Shown piece by piece: positions 18,091 to 26,270 of a DNA stretch of 63,228 bases (position 1 is its first letter; every line of letters begins with the position of its first letter). Origin of the DNA: Candidatus Caenarcanales bacterium (GTDB lineage Bacteria; Cyanobacteriota; Vampirovibrionia; Caenarcaniphilales; Caenarcanaceae). The DNA lies in contig JASJDU010000026.1 in the NCBI GenBank assembly GCA_030065015.1, positions 1 to 63,228 on the forward strand. The letters are read 5' to 3'. Under the pieces are notes generated by a model. The model worked only from the letters and a program-made list of their open reading frames with translations. It did not search any database and had not been told where the DNA came from. Both the position numbers and the translations under genes were made by a program.

Positions 18091-18114
18091 ATTTTGGACT
18101 GATCAGCCCAAAAT
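18091..18114. promoter_or_regulatory. 24-bp near-perfect palindrome, possible operator
   Basis: The sequence ATTTTGG-A-CTGATCAG-C-CCAAAAT pairs in 11 of 12 positions around its centre. It has no loop and no following T-run, so it looks like a DNA-binding site for a dimeric regulator rather than a terminator. It lies in the 300-base gap after aspS, about 130 bases upstream of the thioredoxin-like gene and the MarR regulator, which makes that regulator the first candidate to bind it (inference). The rest of the 17944-18244 gap shows no gene. Confidence 0.45.
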
Positions 18115-18244
18115 TTAACAACAAAACCCTTGAAATCTTGGAAATTATTAAAACCTTTACTTGAAAAATGTTGCAAAGGATTTTATGATAATTAGGAATC
18201 CTAACCAATGGGATTTTTCATACTTAATAGACAAAGGAGAAACA

Positions 18245-18484
18245 ATGAATTCTAAAGCTGTTTTTTATCATGCTGGATGTTCTGTCTGTGTTTCTGCAGA
18301 ACAAAAGCTATTAAACATAATTAACCCAGAAATTAATCTAGAGATTGTCCATCTGGGTGAAAGAAAAGAAGAAATAGCAGAAGCTGAAAAGATTGGTGTA
18401 AAATCTGTACCAGCATTAGTAATGGATAATACTGTTCTTCATATCAACTTTGGTGCAAGCCTTAATGAAGTCAAGAAATCTTAA
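18245..18484 (+). CDS. Small thioredoxin/glutaredoxin-like protein with CSVC active site
   Basis: This is a 79-aa redox protein. It begins with a beta strand leading into CSVC (residues 13-16), a CxxC dithiol motif at the end of the first strand. A later cis-Pro-like KSVPALVMD follows, as in the thioredoxin fold. The frame is open from 18161, but the ATG at 18245 has a strong Shine-Dalgarno AAGGAG five bases upstream (18234-18239), which fixes the start. This is one of the few good ribosome sites in the window. It lies 55 bases before the MarR-type regulator, with an inverted repeat between them, and is probably co-regulated in a thiol or oxidant response (inference). Confidence 0.75.
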   Translation: MNSKAVFYHAGCSVCVSAEQKLLNIINPEINLEIVHLGERKEEIAEAEKIGVKSVPALVMDNTVLHINFGASLNEVKKS

Positions 18485-18494
18485 CTGAGTATTA

Positions 18495-18515
18495 TGGAGT
18501 GATCGCGACACTCCA
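18495..18515. promoter_or_regulatory. 7-bp inverted repeat with 7-base spacer between thioredoxin-like and marR genes
   Basis: TGGAGTG and CACTCCA are exact inverted repeats flanking ATCGCGA. The element sits 10 bases after the thioredoxin-like stop codon and about 25 bases before the MarR start. The GC-rich spacer is unusual for this AT-rich DNA. It could be a MarR-type autoregulatory operator or a weak attenuator. No T-run follows, which argues against a simple intrinsic terminator. Confidence 0.4.
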
Positions 18516-18539
18516 CTATATTTAGTTTTGAATTTATTT

Positions 18540-19103
18540 ATGGAACTTAACAAAAAAATACTATCAGCATTTGAAAGAATAAATACTGCTATGAGATTTT
18601 CTCTTCAAAAAAGCGGAAATCTACGAAATGTATCACCATTACAAGCTCAAATACTCTTTTATCTACTTACTAATAAACAAACTAGTACTTCTAAAATTGC
18701 AGAACATTTATGTGTCTCTAAGCCAACAATTAGTGATGCTGTAGCATCTATTATGAAAAAAAAGCTAATAAAAAAAATGGATAGCAATGATGGCAGAAGT
18801 TATAAGGTAGCTTTAACAAATAAAGGAATTGAAGAAGTAAAAATACTGTCTTCTTTTGAAACATCATTCCTTGAATCAATTAACAAATTGAGTGATCAAC
18901 AAAAACATTCAACCTGGGAAGCTCTTCTGAGACTTCTCAAAAGTATGCAAGAACAAGGCTTGATACCTATGAACAAAATGTGCTTTACTTGCAATCATTT
19001 TGCTCAAGATACTTTTGGAGAAAAATATTACTGTAATTTGATGAACTCCAAACTAGAAGATCAAAATCTCAGACTTAACTGCGAAGAACATGAAAGCACT
19101 TAA
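18540..19103 (+). CDS. MarR-family transcriptional regulator with C-terminal cysteine cluster
   Basis: This is a winged helix-turn-helix repressor/activator of about 187 aa. The DNA-binding part is clear: TSTSKIAEHLCVSKPTISDA (recognition helix) and the wing KKMDSNDGRSYKVALTNKG. The last 40 residues carry Cys-x2-Cys-x13-Cys-x15-Cys followed by EEHE (MCFTCNHF...YYCNLM...LNCEEHE), a possible metal or Fe-S site, or a thiol switch. The frame opens at TTG 18528, but the ATG at 18540 is the more likely start. Placement next to a CxxC thioredoxin-like gene suggests redox or toxic-compound sensing (inference). Confidence 0.85.
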   Translation: MELNKKILSAFERINTAMRFSLQKSGNLRNVSPLQAQILFYLLTNKQTSTSKIAEHLCVSKPTISDAVASIMKKKLIKKMDSNDGRSYKVALTNKGIEEVKILSSFETSFLESINKLSDQQKHSTWEALLRLLKSMQEQGLIPMNKMCFTCNHFAQDTFGEKYYCNLMNSKLEDQNLRLNCEEHEST

Positions 19104-19224
19104 CTATTTTGGTTCAAATAAAACTATCAGTTTTAAATAATTACTTAAAAAATAACTCTTGCAAGTATATACAGCCTCCTTATCTTATATTAATATATTT
19201 TTATTAAATATTTTGGAGGAAAAT

Positions 19225-19962
19225 ATGCAAATTTTATTTCTTTCCCAAACATCTCACTGTGTGAAAAATACAATGAATAGCAATAAAAAAAGTATAAACA
19301 ATAGATCTGATTACATAAGAAAAATATTGGACAAAAATACAAAAAACCTTGAGATTGTTTACTTTTTATATGATCAACTGTCTTGGAACCATGAAGAAAT
19401 AATCAGTTTATTAAGAACAAAAAACTTATTTACTGCACTTATTAACAAAAAACTAATAACACAAAAGTTTCCTTCTTTAATTGAACTCTACGAAAGGTTT
19501 CATCTTGCTGTTATAAGAGCAGACTTCCTTGCTGGTATAAATATAGATGATATTTTCCAGAAAGGTGTTCACAATCTAAGAATTGAAATATCAAATTCAA
19601 GACAATATAAGGTTCAAGAATACATGCTTAACAATACACACTTGCAACTTCAATTAGAAAAAACCCCGAGCGATCTTCAAATAAGTACTATTCATAAGAA
19701 TAGAAATAATAATTTTCATGAAAATATAACAACTGAAGCTAATTTAAGTATTATTCAACCTAAGAACAATTCAGAGCCTAAATTCTTAATTTCAAATAAT
19801 CACACTCTACCTGAATATATAAATAGTGAAGAATTACAGAGATACAATGTAATTGAAATCACTAATATCTTTCCAAGTAGACTGAAGGCTCTAAAATACT
19901 TTAGTTCGAGACTGTGGTCATTAGGAAAACACTATTTAAATCAAAAGAAAAGCAAAATCTAG
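19225..19962 (+). CDS. Hypothetical protein downstream of the MarR regulator
   Basis: The family is not recognised. The start is taken at ATG 19225 because GGAGGA (19215-19220) lies four bases upstream; the frame itself opens at a TTG at 19159. The 245-aa product is soluble, Asn/Lys/Ile-rich and largely helical. SWNHEEIISLLRTKNLFTAL near 75 has a helix-turn-helix flavour. The C-terminus is basic and aromatic (SSRLWSLGKHYLNQKKSK). It is 120 bases downstream of marR on the same strand. A possible promoter lies between (TTGCAA at 19159-19164, TATCTT at 19181-19186), so it may be a member or target of that regulon. It is convergent with purH. Confidence 0.6.
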   Translation: MQILFLSQTSHCVKNTMNSNKKSINNRSDYIRKILDKNTKNLEIVYFLYDQLSWNHEEIISLLRTKNLFTALINKKLITQKFPSLIELYERFHLAVIRADFLAGINIDDIFQKGVHNLRIEISNSRQYKVQEYMLNNTHLQLQLEKTPSDLQISTIHKNRNNNFHENITTEANLSIIQPKNNSEPKFLISNNHTLPEYINSEELQRYNVIEITNIFPSRLKALKYFSSRLWSLGKHYLNQKKSKI

Positions 19963-19980
19963 AAGCTCATTTCAAGAAGT

Positions 19981-21549
19981 TTAGTGTTTGAAATGACGCA
20001 TATTTGTGAAGACCATTGGTATTTTGTATTTATTTGCTGCTTCAATAACCTCTTCATCTCTAATGCTTCCGCCTGGCTGAATGATTGCCTTGATTCTGCC
20101 TTGAGCAGCAAGATCAACATTATCGGCGAAGGGGAAAAAACCATCAGATGCCAAAATAGCATTTGTCGCCAAATCAGAAGCTTCCTCAAGTGCTATTTTT
20201 ACCGAATTGACTCGATTGGTCTGCCCTCCACAAATACCTACTGTTCTATTGCCATTAACAATTACAATTGCATTTGAACGAACATGCTTACAAACCCTAA
20301 AAGCAAACAAAAGCTGAAGCCAATCTTCTTTAGAGGGGTGTTCTTTGGTAACGACCTTCATATTATCACTATTAAGAAGTTCATTATCAAAATCCTGAAC
20401 TAAAAAACCATTTCCTAGAATACTTTTGTACTGCTTGAATGAATCATTCTTTATTAAAAGAGGGGCTTTTACTAATCTAAGGTTTTTCTTTTGCTTCAAG
20501 ACGGTTAATGATTCTTCAGAAAAAGAAGGAGCAATAATGACTTCTAAAAATATTTGGCTGATCTTCTGCGCGGTTTGCAAATTCACTTCACTATTTAAAG
20601 CAACAATTCCACCAAATGCGCTGATAGGATCGGATTCCAAAGCAAAATCATAAGCTTCTTCTAAAGTATCGCCGATTGCAACACCGCAAGGAGTATTATG
20701 TTTAATAATTGCACAGGCTGGAACTTCAGACTCAAACTCGTTAATTAAACTCCAAGCAGACTCAATATCTAACCAGTTATTATAAGAAAGCTCTTTACCG
20801 GATAACTGCTCAATAGAAGCTAAGATATTGTTACCAGAAAAATCCACCTTATTATTTGCAATAAATAACGAAGCTTTTTGATGAGGGTTTTCTCCGTATC
20901 TCAATTTCTGTTTGAGCTTCAATCTAATTTCTTGATCACTCGTAACCTCACTAGAAACATTTGGGATCTCCAACCCTTCAAAATATTTATGAATTGCTTG
21001 ATCATAAAGATAGGTTCTTTTAAAGGCTTCTTGAGCATACTTTAATGATTTATCAACAGTCAAAGAACGCGCTTTATAATCATCAATAAACTGTTCGTAT
21101 TGGGAAGCTGAACTTAAAACAATAACCGACTGGTAATTTTTAGATGCACTTCTGAGTAAAGATGGACCTCCAATATCTATTTGTTCAATAGCTTCTGCTA
21201 AAGTTACCCCATCTTTTGCAATTGTTTTTTCGAAAGGATATAGATTAACAACAACTAAATCTATAGGCTTTATTTCATGAGTTTCAACTTCTTGTTCATG
21301 TTTTTCGTTATTTCTAAGGTATAAAATCCCACCGTGAATTTTAGGGTGTAACGTTTTTACCCTTCCACTAAGCATTTCTGGGAAATCAGTTATAGACTCA
21401 ACTGATTGAATTTCGTAACCGTGTTCTTGAAGATACGCAGCTGTTCCACCAGAAGATATTATTTCAACACCATTAGTAGCTAAAGATTCAACAAGCTCCT
21501 TCAAACCTGTTTTATCAGAAACGCTTATTAATGCTCTTTTTATATCCAT
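19981..21549 (-). CDS. purH: Bifunctional AICAR transformylase / IMP cyclohydrolase
   Basis: PurH performs the last two steps of purine synthesis: formylation of AICAR by 10-formyl-THF, then closure to IMP. The 522-aa protein has the N-terminal MGS-like cyclohydrolase domain (ALISVSDKTGL; SGRVKTLHPKIHGGIL; IDLVVVNLYPFE). The C-terminal transformylase domain includes LRYGENPHQKA, AIIKHNTPCGVA, SDPISAFGG and the terminal GSIRDEEVIEAANKY...RHF motif. The lengths of both halves are normal and all hallmark motifs are present. It starts with ATG at 21547-21549. It is convergent with the hypothetical gene upstream in the window. Confidence 0.97.
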   Translation of the reverse strand: MDIKRALISVSDKTGLKELVESLATNGVEIISSGGTAAYLQEHGYEIQSVESITDFPEMLSGRVKTLHPKIHGGILYLRNNEKHEQEVETHEIKPIDLVVVNLYPFEKTIAKDGVTLAEAIEQIDIGGPSLLRSASKNYQSVIVLSSASQYEQFIDDYKARSLTVDKSLKYAQEAFKRTYLYDQAIHKYFEGLEIPNVSSEVTSDQEIRLKLKQKLRYGENPHQKASLFIANNKVDFSGNNILASIEQLSGKELSYNNWLDIESAWSLINEFESEVPACAIIKHNTPCGVAIGDTLEEAYDFALESDPISAFGGIVALNSEVNLQTAQKISQIFLEVIIAPSFSEESLTVLKQKKNLRLVKAPLLIKNDSFKQYKSILGNGFLVQDFDNELLNSDNMKVVTKEHPSKEDWLQLLFAFRVCKHVRSNAIVIVNGNRTVGICGGQTNRVNSVKIALEEASDLATNAILASDGFFPFADNVDLAAQGRIKAIIQPGGSIRDEEVIEAANKYKIPMVFTNMRHFKH

Positions 21550-21693
21550 TATCTATTTCTCTAAATTTAAAAATTGATTAGTTGAATTTCAGACGAAGTT
21601 TCTTAATAATAAAACTCTTAAACTAAAAACAAAACTAATAAATGTGAAAAGTGCAATAGACACTCAGTAAAATAAAAACTAAAGCGCAAAACA

Positions 21694-21717
21694 GAAACTA
21701 AAAATACTTATAGTTTC
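21694..21717 (-). terminator. Possible weak hairpin terminator after rplS
   Basis: GAAACTA and TAGTTTC form a 7-bp stem around a 10-base AT loop. The stem begins three bases beyond the rplS stop codon. On the transcribed strand it is followed by a U-rich stretch (TGTTTTGCGCTTTAGTTTTTATTTT) rather than a clean U-tract. It is AT-rich and weak, but its position right after the gene is what one expects for an intrinsic terminator in such DNA. Confidence 0.35.
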
Positions 21718-21719
21718 AA

Positions 21720-22079
21720 TTATTTCTCCGCTTTATAAACAATTCTTGCTTTTTTACCTTTGAGCTTCCTCATGTAGTACAGCTTAGCTCTTCTAACTTT
21801 TGGCTTTCCTTTAGAGAGAACTACAATTTTATCAATTACCGGACTGTGAACCAAAAAGACTCTTTCAACACCAACTCCTGAAGATATTTTTCTTACTGTA
21901 ATGGTTTCACCAGTTCCAGTACCACTAGTTGCTATTAAGAGACCATCAAATTTTTGAATTCGTTCTTTAGAACCCTCTTTAATTTTCACCGCAACACTTA
22001 CAGAATCACCAACTCTCAGTTTCGGTAGCTTATCTTTTAAATAGGGTTTTTCTATTTCTTCTATTAATGGATGTCTCAT
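21720..22079 (-). CDS. rplS: 50S ribosomal protein bL19
   Basis: bL19 sits at the 30S-50S interface of the ribosome. The 119-aa length is standard. Family hallmarks are the basic loops and RVGDSVSVAVKIKEGSKERIQ near 22, KISSGVGVERVFLVHSPVI near 64 and the C-terminal KPKVRRAKLYYMRKLKGKKARI. The frequent neighbours trmD and rimM are not adjacent here, so the common rpsP-rimM-trmD-rplS operon is broken up. About 440 bases of mostly non-coding DNA separate its start from the trehalase gene. Confidence 0.97.
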   Translation of the reverse strand: MRHPLIEEIEKPYLKDKLPKLRVGDSVSVAVKIKEGSKERIQKFDGLLIATSGTGTGETITVRKISSGVGVERVFLVHSPVIDKIVVLSKGKPKVRRAKLYYMRKLKGKKARIVYKAEK

Positions 22080-22354
22080 TTTAAAGAGGTCTTGAATTCA
22101 CGATATACAACTTAGGGATTTTATCATGAAACTCTAATTAATCAATTTATGCAATTCACTCAGCAGTATAAAAGTTCGGGGTTTCACATTTAAACAGCTT
22201 GCTAATCTTATATAAGTTGAAGGGAGATTGTTACACACAGACTTCTCAAGAAGAACTACAAAACTCAGTAATTACCCTAAACAAACTAGCTTTTTAATTT
22301 TTTATTAAAGCAAATCAATTAATCTAAAATCAAAAGTTATAGGAGCTAGTTACA

Positions 22355-22429
22355 ATGCAGTTCATAGCAATACCATTACTTTTAATTTTCTTAGCAATTA
22401 GATTGTTTCAATATTTATTAACTGAGTAA
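22355..22429 (+). CDS. Probable 24-aa single-span membrane micropeptide
   Basis: The ATG at 22355 is preceded by AGGAG (22341-22345), a real Shine-Dalgarno match and rare in this window. It encodes MQFIAIPLLLIFLAIRLFQY plus four residues, ending in a TAA at 22427. The product is one hydrophobic helix with an Arg interruption and an acidic end. Small one-span proteins of this size are common accessory subunits or regulators of membrane complexes. It lies between rplS (divergent) and the trehalase gene (same strand, 88 bases downstream). The ribosome site raises it above the other tiny frames. Function unknown. Confidence 0.45.
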   Translation: MQFIAIPLLLIFLAIRLFQYLLTE

Positions 22430-22480
22430 GAATTGTTTGCAGAGTCTTTACTGTAAATAGTTTTCATATAAATCGTTAAA

Positions 22481-22498
22481 ATACCTTTAAGGTATAAA
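22481..22498 (+). promoter_or_regulatory. Palindrome overlapping a candidate -10 upstream of trehalase
   Basis: ATACCTT-T-AAGGTAT (22481-22495) is a perfect 15-bp palindrome. Its right arm overlaps TATAAA (22493-22498), a candidate -10 about 20 bases before the trehalase start codon at 22518. A binding site overlapping the -10 is a typical repressor arrangement. No good -35 is visible. The regulator is unknown. Confidence 0.4.
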
Positions 22499-22517
22499 GC
22501 TAATAAACAAAGACTAA

Positions 22518-24146
22518 ATGAAAACTGAGAAGTCCTCCCACTCTAAAAGAATATTTTTTGTTCTTCTACTCAGTTTTTCACTAACACTCACTGCCAAAGC
22601 TGAATTACCAGCAACTTTTCCAGAGAGATTTCCCGAGCTTTTTCAACAAGTCCAATTAAAACCGGTATTCAAAGACTCCAAGAAATTTATTGATTTAAAT
22701 CCCATTTATCAAGATAATCAAATATTGAAGAACTATGAAACAAGCTGCATTCAAAGCAAGTGTAATCTCAGATTTTTCATTGATGAAAACTTTCAAGAGC
22801 CTAAATCAAAACAAAAAGAATTCCAAACCGATAGAAGTAAAACGCTTGTAGAACATATTGAAAGTCTATGGCCAGTTTTATCCAGAGAAGGTTATAAAAA
22901 AAGTAATCAAAGTAAGCAATTAATTGAAAGTTCTTTGATACCACTACCTTATAGATATATAGTTCCAGGAGGAAGGTTCAATGAGATTTACTACTGGGAC
23001 AGTTATTTCACGATGCTGGGGTTACAAGTATCAAAAAAGAATCAACTAATACGCGATATGGTGAATAATTTTGCCTATTTGGTTGATGAATTTGGCTTTA
23101 TACCAAACGGAAACAGAAAGTATTTTTTAAGCAGGTCTCAACCACCATTTTTTTCATTGATGGTTGAACTGTTAGCGGAAATTGATGGAAGCACAGTCTA
23201 TACAAAATACCTGCCACAACTTGAAAAAGAATATAAGTTTTGGATGAACGGTGAAAATATTCTCAGCTCAATGAATAAAGCTTATAGAAGAGTCATTCGG
23301 CTGGATGAGAACTCTATACTCAACCGCTATTGGGATGATAAAGAAACTCCAAGACCAGAAGGGTTTAAAGAAGACTTAAAAACAGCCCAAACCTCAGAAA
23401 GAGAAGCTAAAGAAGTATACAGGGATATAAAAGCTGCTTGTGAATCCGGATGGGATTTTAGTAGTCGTTGGTTTTCTAATGGAAAAGACCTAACCACCAT
23501 TCAAACTACTCAAATAATCCCCATTGATTTGAACTCACTCCTTTGGAACTTAGAAAAAACAATTGCAAAAGCTCATCGAATCAACGGTAATAAAAGTAAA
23601 ACAAATCAGTATGAAGAAAGAGCATCCAAGAGGATTTTCTCTATTAACTATTACTTGTGGGACCAAAACGAGAGTTTTTTTCTTGACTACAATTTTTATT
23701 CACATAAAAGGGTTAAGCACGGCAAATCTTTAGCTAGTGTATTTCCATTGTTTTTTCAAATAGCCTCGCCTGATCAAGCTGAATTAATTGCGAAAGAAAT
23801 CAAAAGGGATTTCCTTCAAGAGAATGGTTTACTGACAACTTTAAATAAAACTGAGGAACAATGGGATGGAAACAAAGGCTGGGCACCATTACACTGGATA
23901 ACAATTAAAGGTTTGAAGAATTATGGATTTGACAAGCTAGCTGATGAAATTGCTCAAAAGTGGATTAACAATAATCTTAGTGTTTTCTGTAAAAGCGGAA
24001 AACTAGTTGAAAAATACAATGTTGTTAATAGCGAATCTGGAGAAGGTGGAGAATATCCTGTTCAAGATGGATTCGGTTGGACTAATGGAGTTCTGCTGAA
24101 ATTGCTATACGACTATAATCAAACTCAACTTAAATGTGTCCTTTAA
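22518..24146 (+). CDS. treA: Periplasmic/secreted trehalase (GH37)
   Basis: It hydrolyses alpha,alpha-trehalose to two glucose molecules. A clear signal peptide is present (RIFFVLLLSFSLTLTAKA, cleavage near residue 28), so the enzyme acts outside the inner membrane. Both GH37 signatures are recognisable: PGGRFNEIYYWDSYF near 155 and QWDGNKGWAPLHW near 452. The arginine/acid-rich SGWDFSSRW lies near 315, and a Gly-rich GEGGEYPVQDGFGWTNG near the C-terminus. The 542-aa length matches bacterial TreA. It would let the cell use external trehalose, or salvage its own osmolyte. The stop overlaps the tail of the convergent membrane-protein gene by four bases. Confidence 0.95.
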   Translation: MKTEKSSHSKRIFFVLLLSFSLTLTAKAELPATFPERFPELFQQVQLKPVFKDSKKFIDLNPIYQDNQILKNYETSCIQSKCNLRFFIDENFQEPKSKQKEFQTDRSKTLVEHIESLWPVLSREGYKKSNQSKQLIESSLIPLPYRYIVPGGRFNEIYYWDSYFTMLGLQVSKKNQLIRDMVNNFAYLVDEFGFIPNGNRKYFLSRSQPPFFSLMVELLAEIDGSTVYTKYLPQLEKEYKFWMNGENILSSMNKAYRRVIRLDENSILNRYWDDKETPRPEGFKEDLKTAQTSEREAKEVYRDIKAACESGWDFSSRWFSNGKDLTTIQTTQIIPIDLNSLLWNLEKTIAKAHRINGNKSKTNQYEERASKRIFSINYYLWDQNESFFLDYNFYSHKRVKHGKSLASVFPLFFQIASPDQAELIAKEIKRDFLQENGLLTTLNKTEEQWDGNKGWAPLHWITIKGLKNYGFDKLADEIAQKWINNNLSVFCKSGKLVEKYNVVNSESGEGGEYPVQDGFGWTNGVLLKLLYDYNQTQLKCVL

Positions 24147-25207
24147 GCCAAAGCCATTGAAGACCTTTGACTGTCATTTTTCAAATAAGATTCAGCAAAA
24201 CCAGTTGCCATCAAGCCAATGACTGGAATGAATAAGTCTTTTAAGCCACAAATAATACTAAAAGCAATATTTTGGACGGAACTTGGCTCATGATATTTCA
24301 ATTTATTAATTGGTAGTTCGCTACCATAAATATTGACAAACTTTGTAAGCCTTAAGTTTTTCACCAAAACTCTTTTAGAAATGACAACTCCAATTTGGGC
24401 AACAAAATTTGCAGACTGTATCATCAAGAAAGGTAAAGTATCCTCAAAAGCTTTCTTCCAATTCTTATGATTCATAAAGTGTTCAACCAAAAGCCTTACC
24501 AATCCACAAATGGGAATAAAGATAAACTGTTCAATATCCAAAAGCAACTCATTAATCTTTTTCAGATCGATTTTAGAAACTAAATTATTCAGCGATTTTC
24601 TTAACGGTCTTTTGAATAAAAATGTCAATCCTGCAGCGCCGATTAAAGTCAATCCTAAAGTTACAAATGTTTTTATGATATTTTTTGGTTTTTCAGATTC
24701 ATTATTCTCTCCTTTAGATTCTTCATCACTCAATTTACCAGTAAGTCCAAGATACAATTTCTTAATCCAACTATCAAAATAAGAATTGACTATTGGGAAA
24801 ACACCCACCCAAAACATCAAAGATAAAAGCTTTCCAACTATTCCTTTTATTGACTCATTGTATTCAGAAGATACACCAACTGCTTTAGTAATCATTGGCT
24901 GCAAGTATTTTGCTCCAACCTTCCAAGATAGTGCCTGAATCACTATACTTGCAAGATCATAAGAAGCAACTAATAGAAGCGGATACATAGCTTTCTGGAA
25001 ATTACCATCATTCACAATTAATTGTGTTGGAATGTTTACAATAGTTGCAGCAGCAAAATTTGCTCCATATAAAACATTTTCTTGAAGCCTCTCGTCTAAT
25101 TTTCTTAATTCCTCTGCTGTTTTTGGTAATCTTCTTTCTATAAAATTTGGAAGTTTTATTTTCCTGTATTTGTATAATTCTTTGCGATTTTCAATAGAAA
25201 CCGTCAT
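24143..25207 (-). CDS. Hypothetical polytopic membrane protein
   Basis: The family is not recognised. The 354-aa protein has about five to six hydrophobic segments, including YPLLLVASYDLASIVIQAL near 80, LLSLMFWVGVFPIVNSYF near 130, TFVTLGLTLIGAAGLTFLF near 185 and IICGLKDLFIPVIGLMATGF near 320. The N-terminal 45 residues and the central loop (DEESKGENNESEKPK) are highly charged. Its general plan recalls the 439-aa membrane protein at 14131-15450. It is convergent with and overlaps the trehalase gene by four bases. The start ATG at 25205-25207 has no Shine-Dalgarno site. The 25208-25481 gap holds AAAGCT-type inverted repeats (TAAAGCT-C-AGCTTTA, 25398-25412) but no gene. Confidence 0.65.
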   Translation of the reverse strand: MTVSIENRKELYKYRKIKLPNFIERRLPKTAEELRKLDERLQENVLYGANFAAATIVNIPTQLIVNDGNFQKAMYPLLLVASYDLASIVIQALSWKVGAKYLQPMITKAVGVSSEYNESIKGIVGKLLSLMFWVGVFPIVNSYFDSWIKKLYLGLTGKLSDEESKGENNESEKPKNIIKTFVTLGLTLIGAAGLTFLFKRPLRKSLNNLVSKIDLKKINELLLDIEQFIFIPICGLVRLLVEHFMNHKNWKKAFEDTLPFLMIQSANFVAQIGVVISKRVLVKNLRLTKFVNIYGSELPINKLKYHEPSSVQNIAFSIICGLKDLFIPVIGLMATGFAESYLKNDSQRSSMALA

Positions 25208-25481
25208 ATTTTAAAGAATTAAATTGTTTGTGTTTATTTATGAAAAAAACAAGATTTAAAAAGCTTCGAACCAATAATAACACATGATTATACCATCAAT
25301 AAGATTTCACTATAAGAAGTCCATTTTGAACTAAAAGTAAATAACTTATGATCAAATTATTCACTAACCTCCTTATAAAAGAATCTTATTGACTGTGTAA
25401 AGCTCAGCTTTAAAGCTATACCTCAAAAAATATAATTAAATTTGCTATAAAGCTTTACTAAAGTTAAAGACTAATAAAAAA

Positions 25482-26246
25482 ATGCGCAAGAAACTTATTG
25501 CAGGCAATTGGAAATTAAACCCTAAAAGTAAAAAAGAAGCTATTGACCTTGTATCACAAATCAAATCAGAGGTTAACGAAAAACTCTCCAAAGTAGAAGT
25601 AGCTTTTTGTGTTCCAGCAATTTATTTAGAAAGTGTAAAAGAAGTTTTAAAAGACTCAAATATTAAGCTAGGTGCACAGAATTGTTATTTTGAAGAAAGT
25701 GGAGCTTATACTGGTGAAATTTCAGCAACAATGCTGAACGACATTGGAACAAACTACGTTATTCTGGGACATAGTGAAAGAAGAACAATATTCGGTGAAA
25801 CAGATGAGGTTATTTGTCAAAAATCTAAAGTTGCATTATCGAATAACTTAACACCAATTGTTTGCGTAGGAGAAACTCAGGAAGAAAGAGAAGCGGGAAA
25901 AACTGACTTAGTTGTAGCTTCCCAAATACAAAATAGCCTCAAAGAAACAAAATTAGACGGTGATAACCTAGTTATTGCTTACGAACCAGTGTGGGCAATT
26001 GGAACTGGGAAAACATGTTCGAGCGAAGAGGCTAACAGAGTTTGCAAATTAATTCGTCAAGAAATAGAAAAACTATCCGGAAAAGATGTTGCTAGTAAAA
26101 TAATTATTCAATATGGGGGAAGTGTAAAAGCAAGTACTGTAGCTGAACAAATGCAGCAATCTGATATTGATGGAGCCTTAGTTGGTGGAGCAAGCTTAAA
26201 AGCTGATGAATTCTCAAAACTTTTATTGAATGCTGAGAATACATAA
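25482..26246 (+). CDS. tpiA: Triose-phosphate isomerase
   Basis: It interconverts dihydroxyacetone phosphate and glyceraldehyde 3-phosphate in glycolysis/gluconeogenesis. The 254-aa (beta/alpha)8 barrel has all the catalytic elements: GNWKLN with Lys13-type residue at the N-terminus, ILGHSERR containing the catalytic His, AYEPVWAIGTGKT with the catalytic Glu and flexible loop 6, IQYGGSVKA and the GALVGGASL phosphate site. The ATG is preceded by an AT-rich leader with no clear Shine-Dalgarno site. No other glycolytic gene is adjacent. Confidence 0.97.
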   Translation: MRKKLIAGNWKLNPKSKKEAIDLVSQIKSEVNEKLSKVEVAFCVPAIYLESVKEVLKDSNIKLGAQNCYFEESGAYTGEISATMLNDIGTNYVILGHSERRTIFGETDEVICQKSKVALSNNLTPIVCVGETQEEREAGKTDLVVASQIQNSLKETKLDGDNLVIAYEPVWAIGTGKTCSSEEANRVCKLIRQEIEKLSGKDVASKIIIQYGGSVKASTVAEQMQQSDIDGALVGGASLKADEFSKLLLNAENT

Positions 26247-26270
26247 CTTCAAAAATGCAAATATAGAGTT

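Noticed and set aside
25398-25436. AAAGCT inverted repeats and a TATAAT upstream of tpiA as a defined promoter/operator
   Set aside because: No -35 at a proper distance, and the repeats are short in an AT-rich background. Noted only as sequence content.
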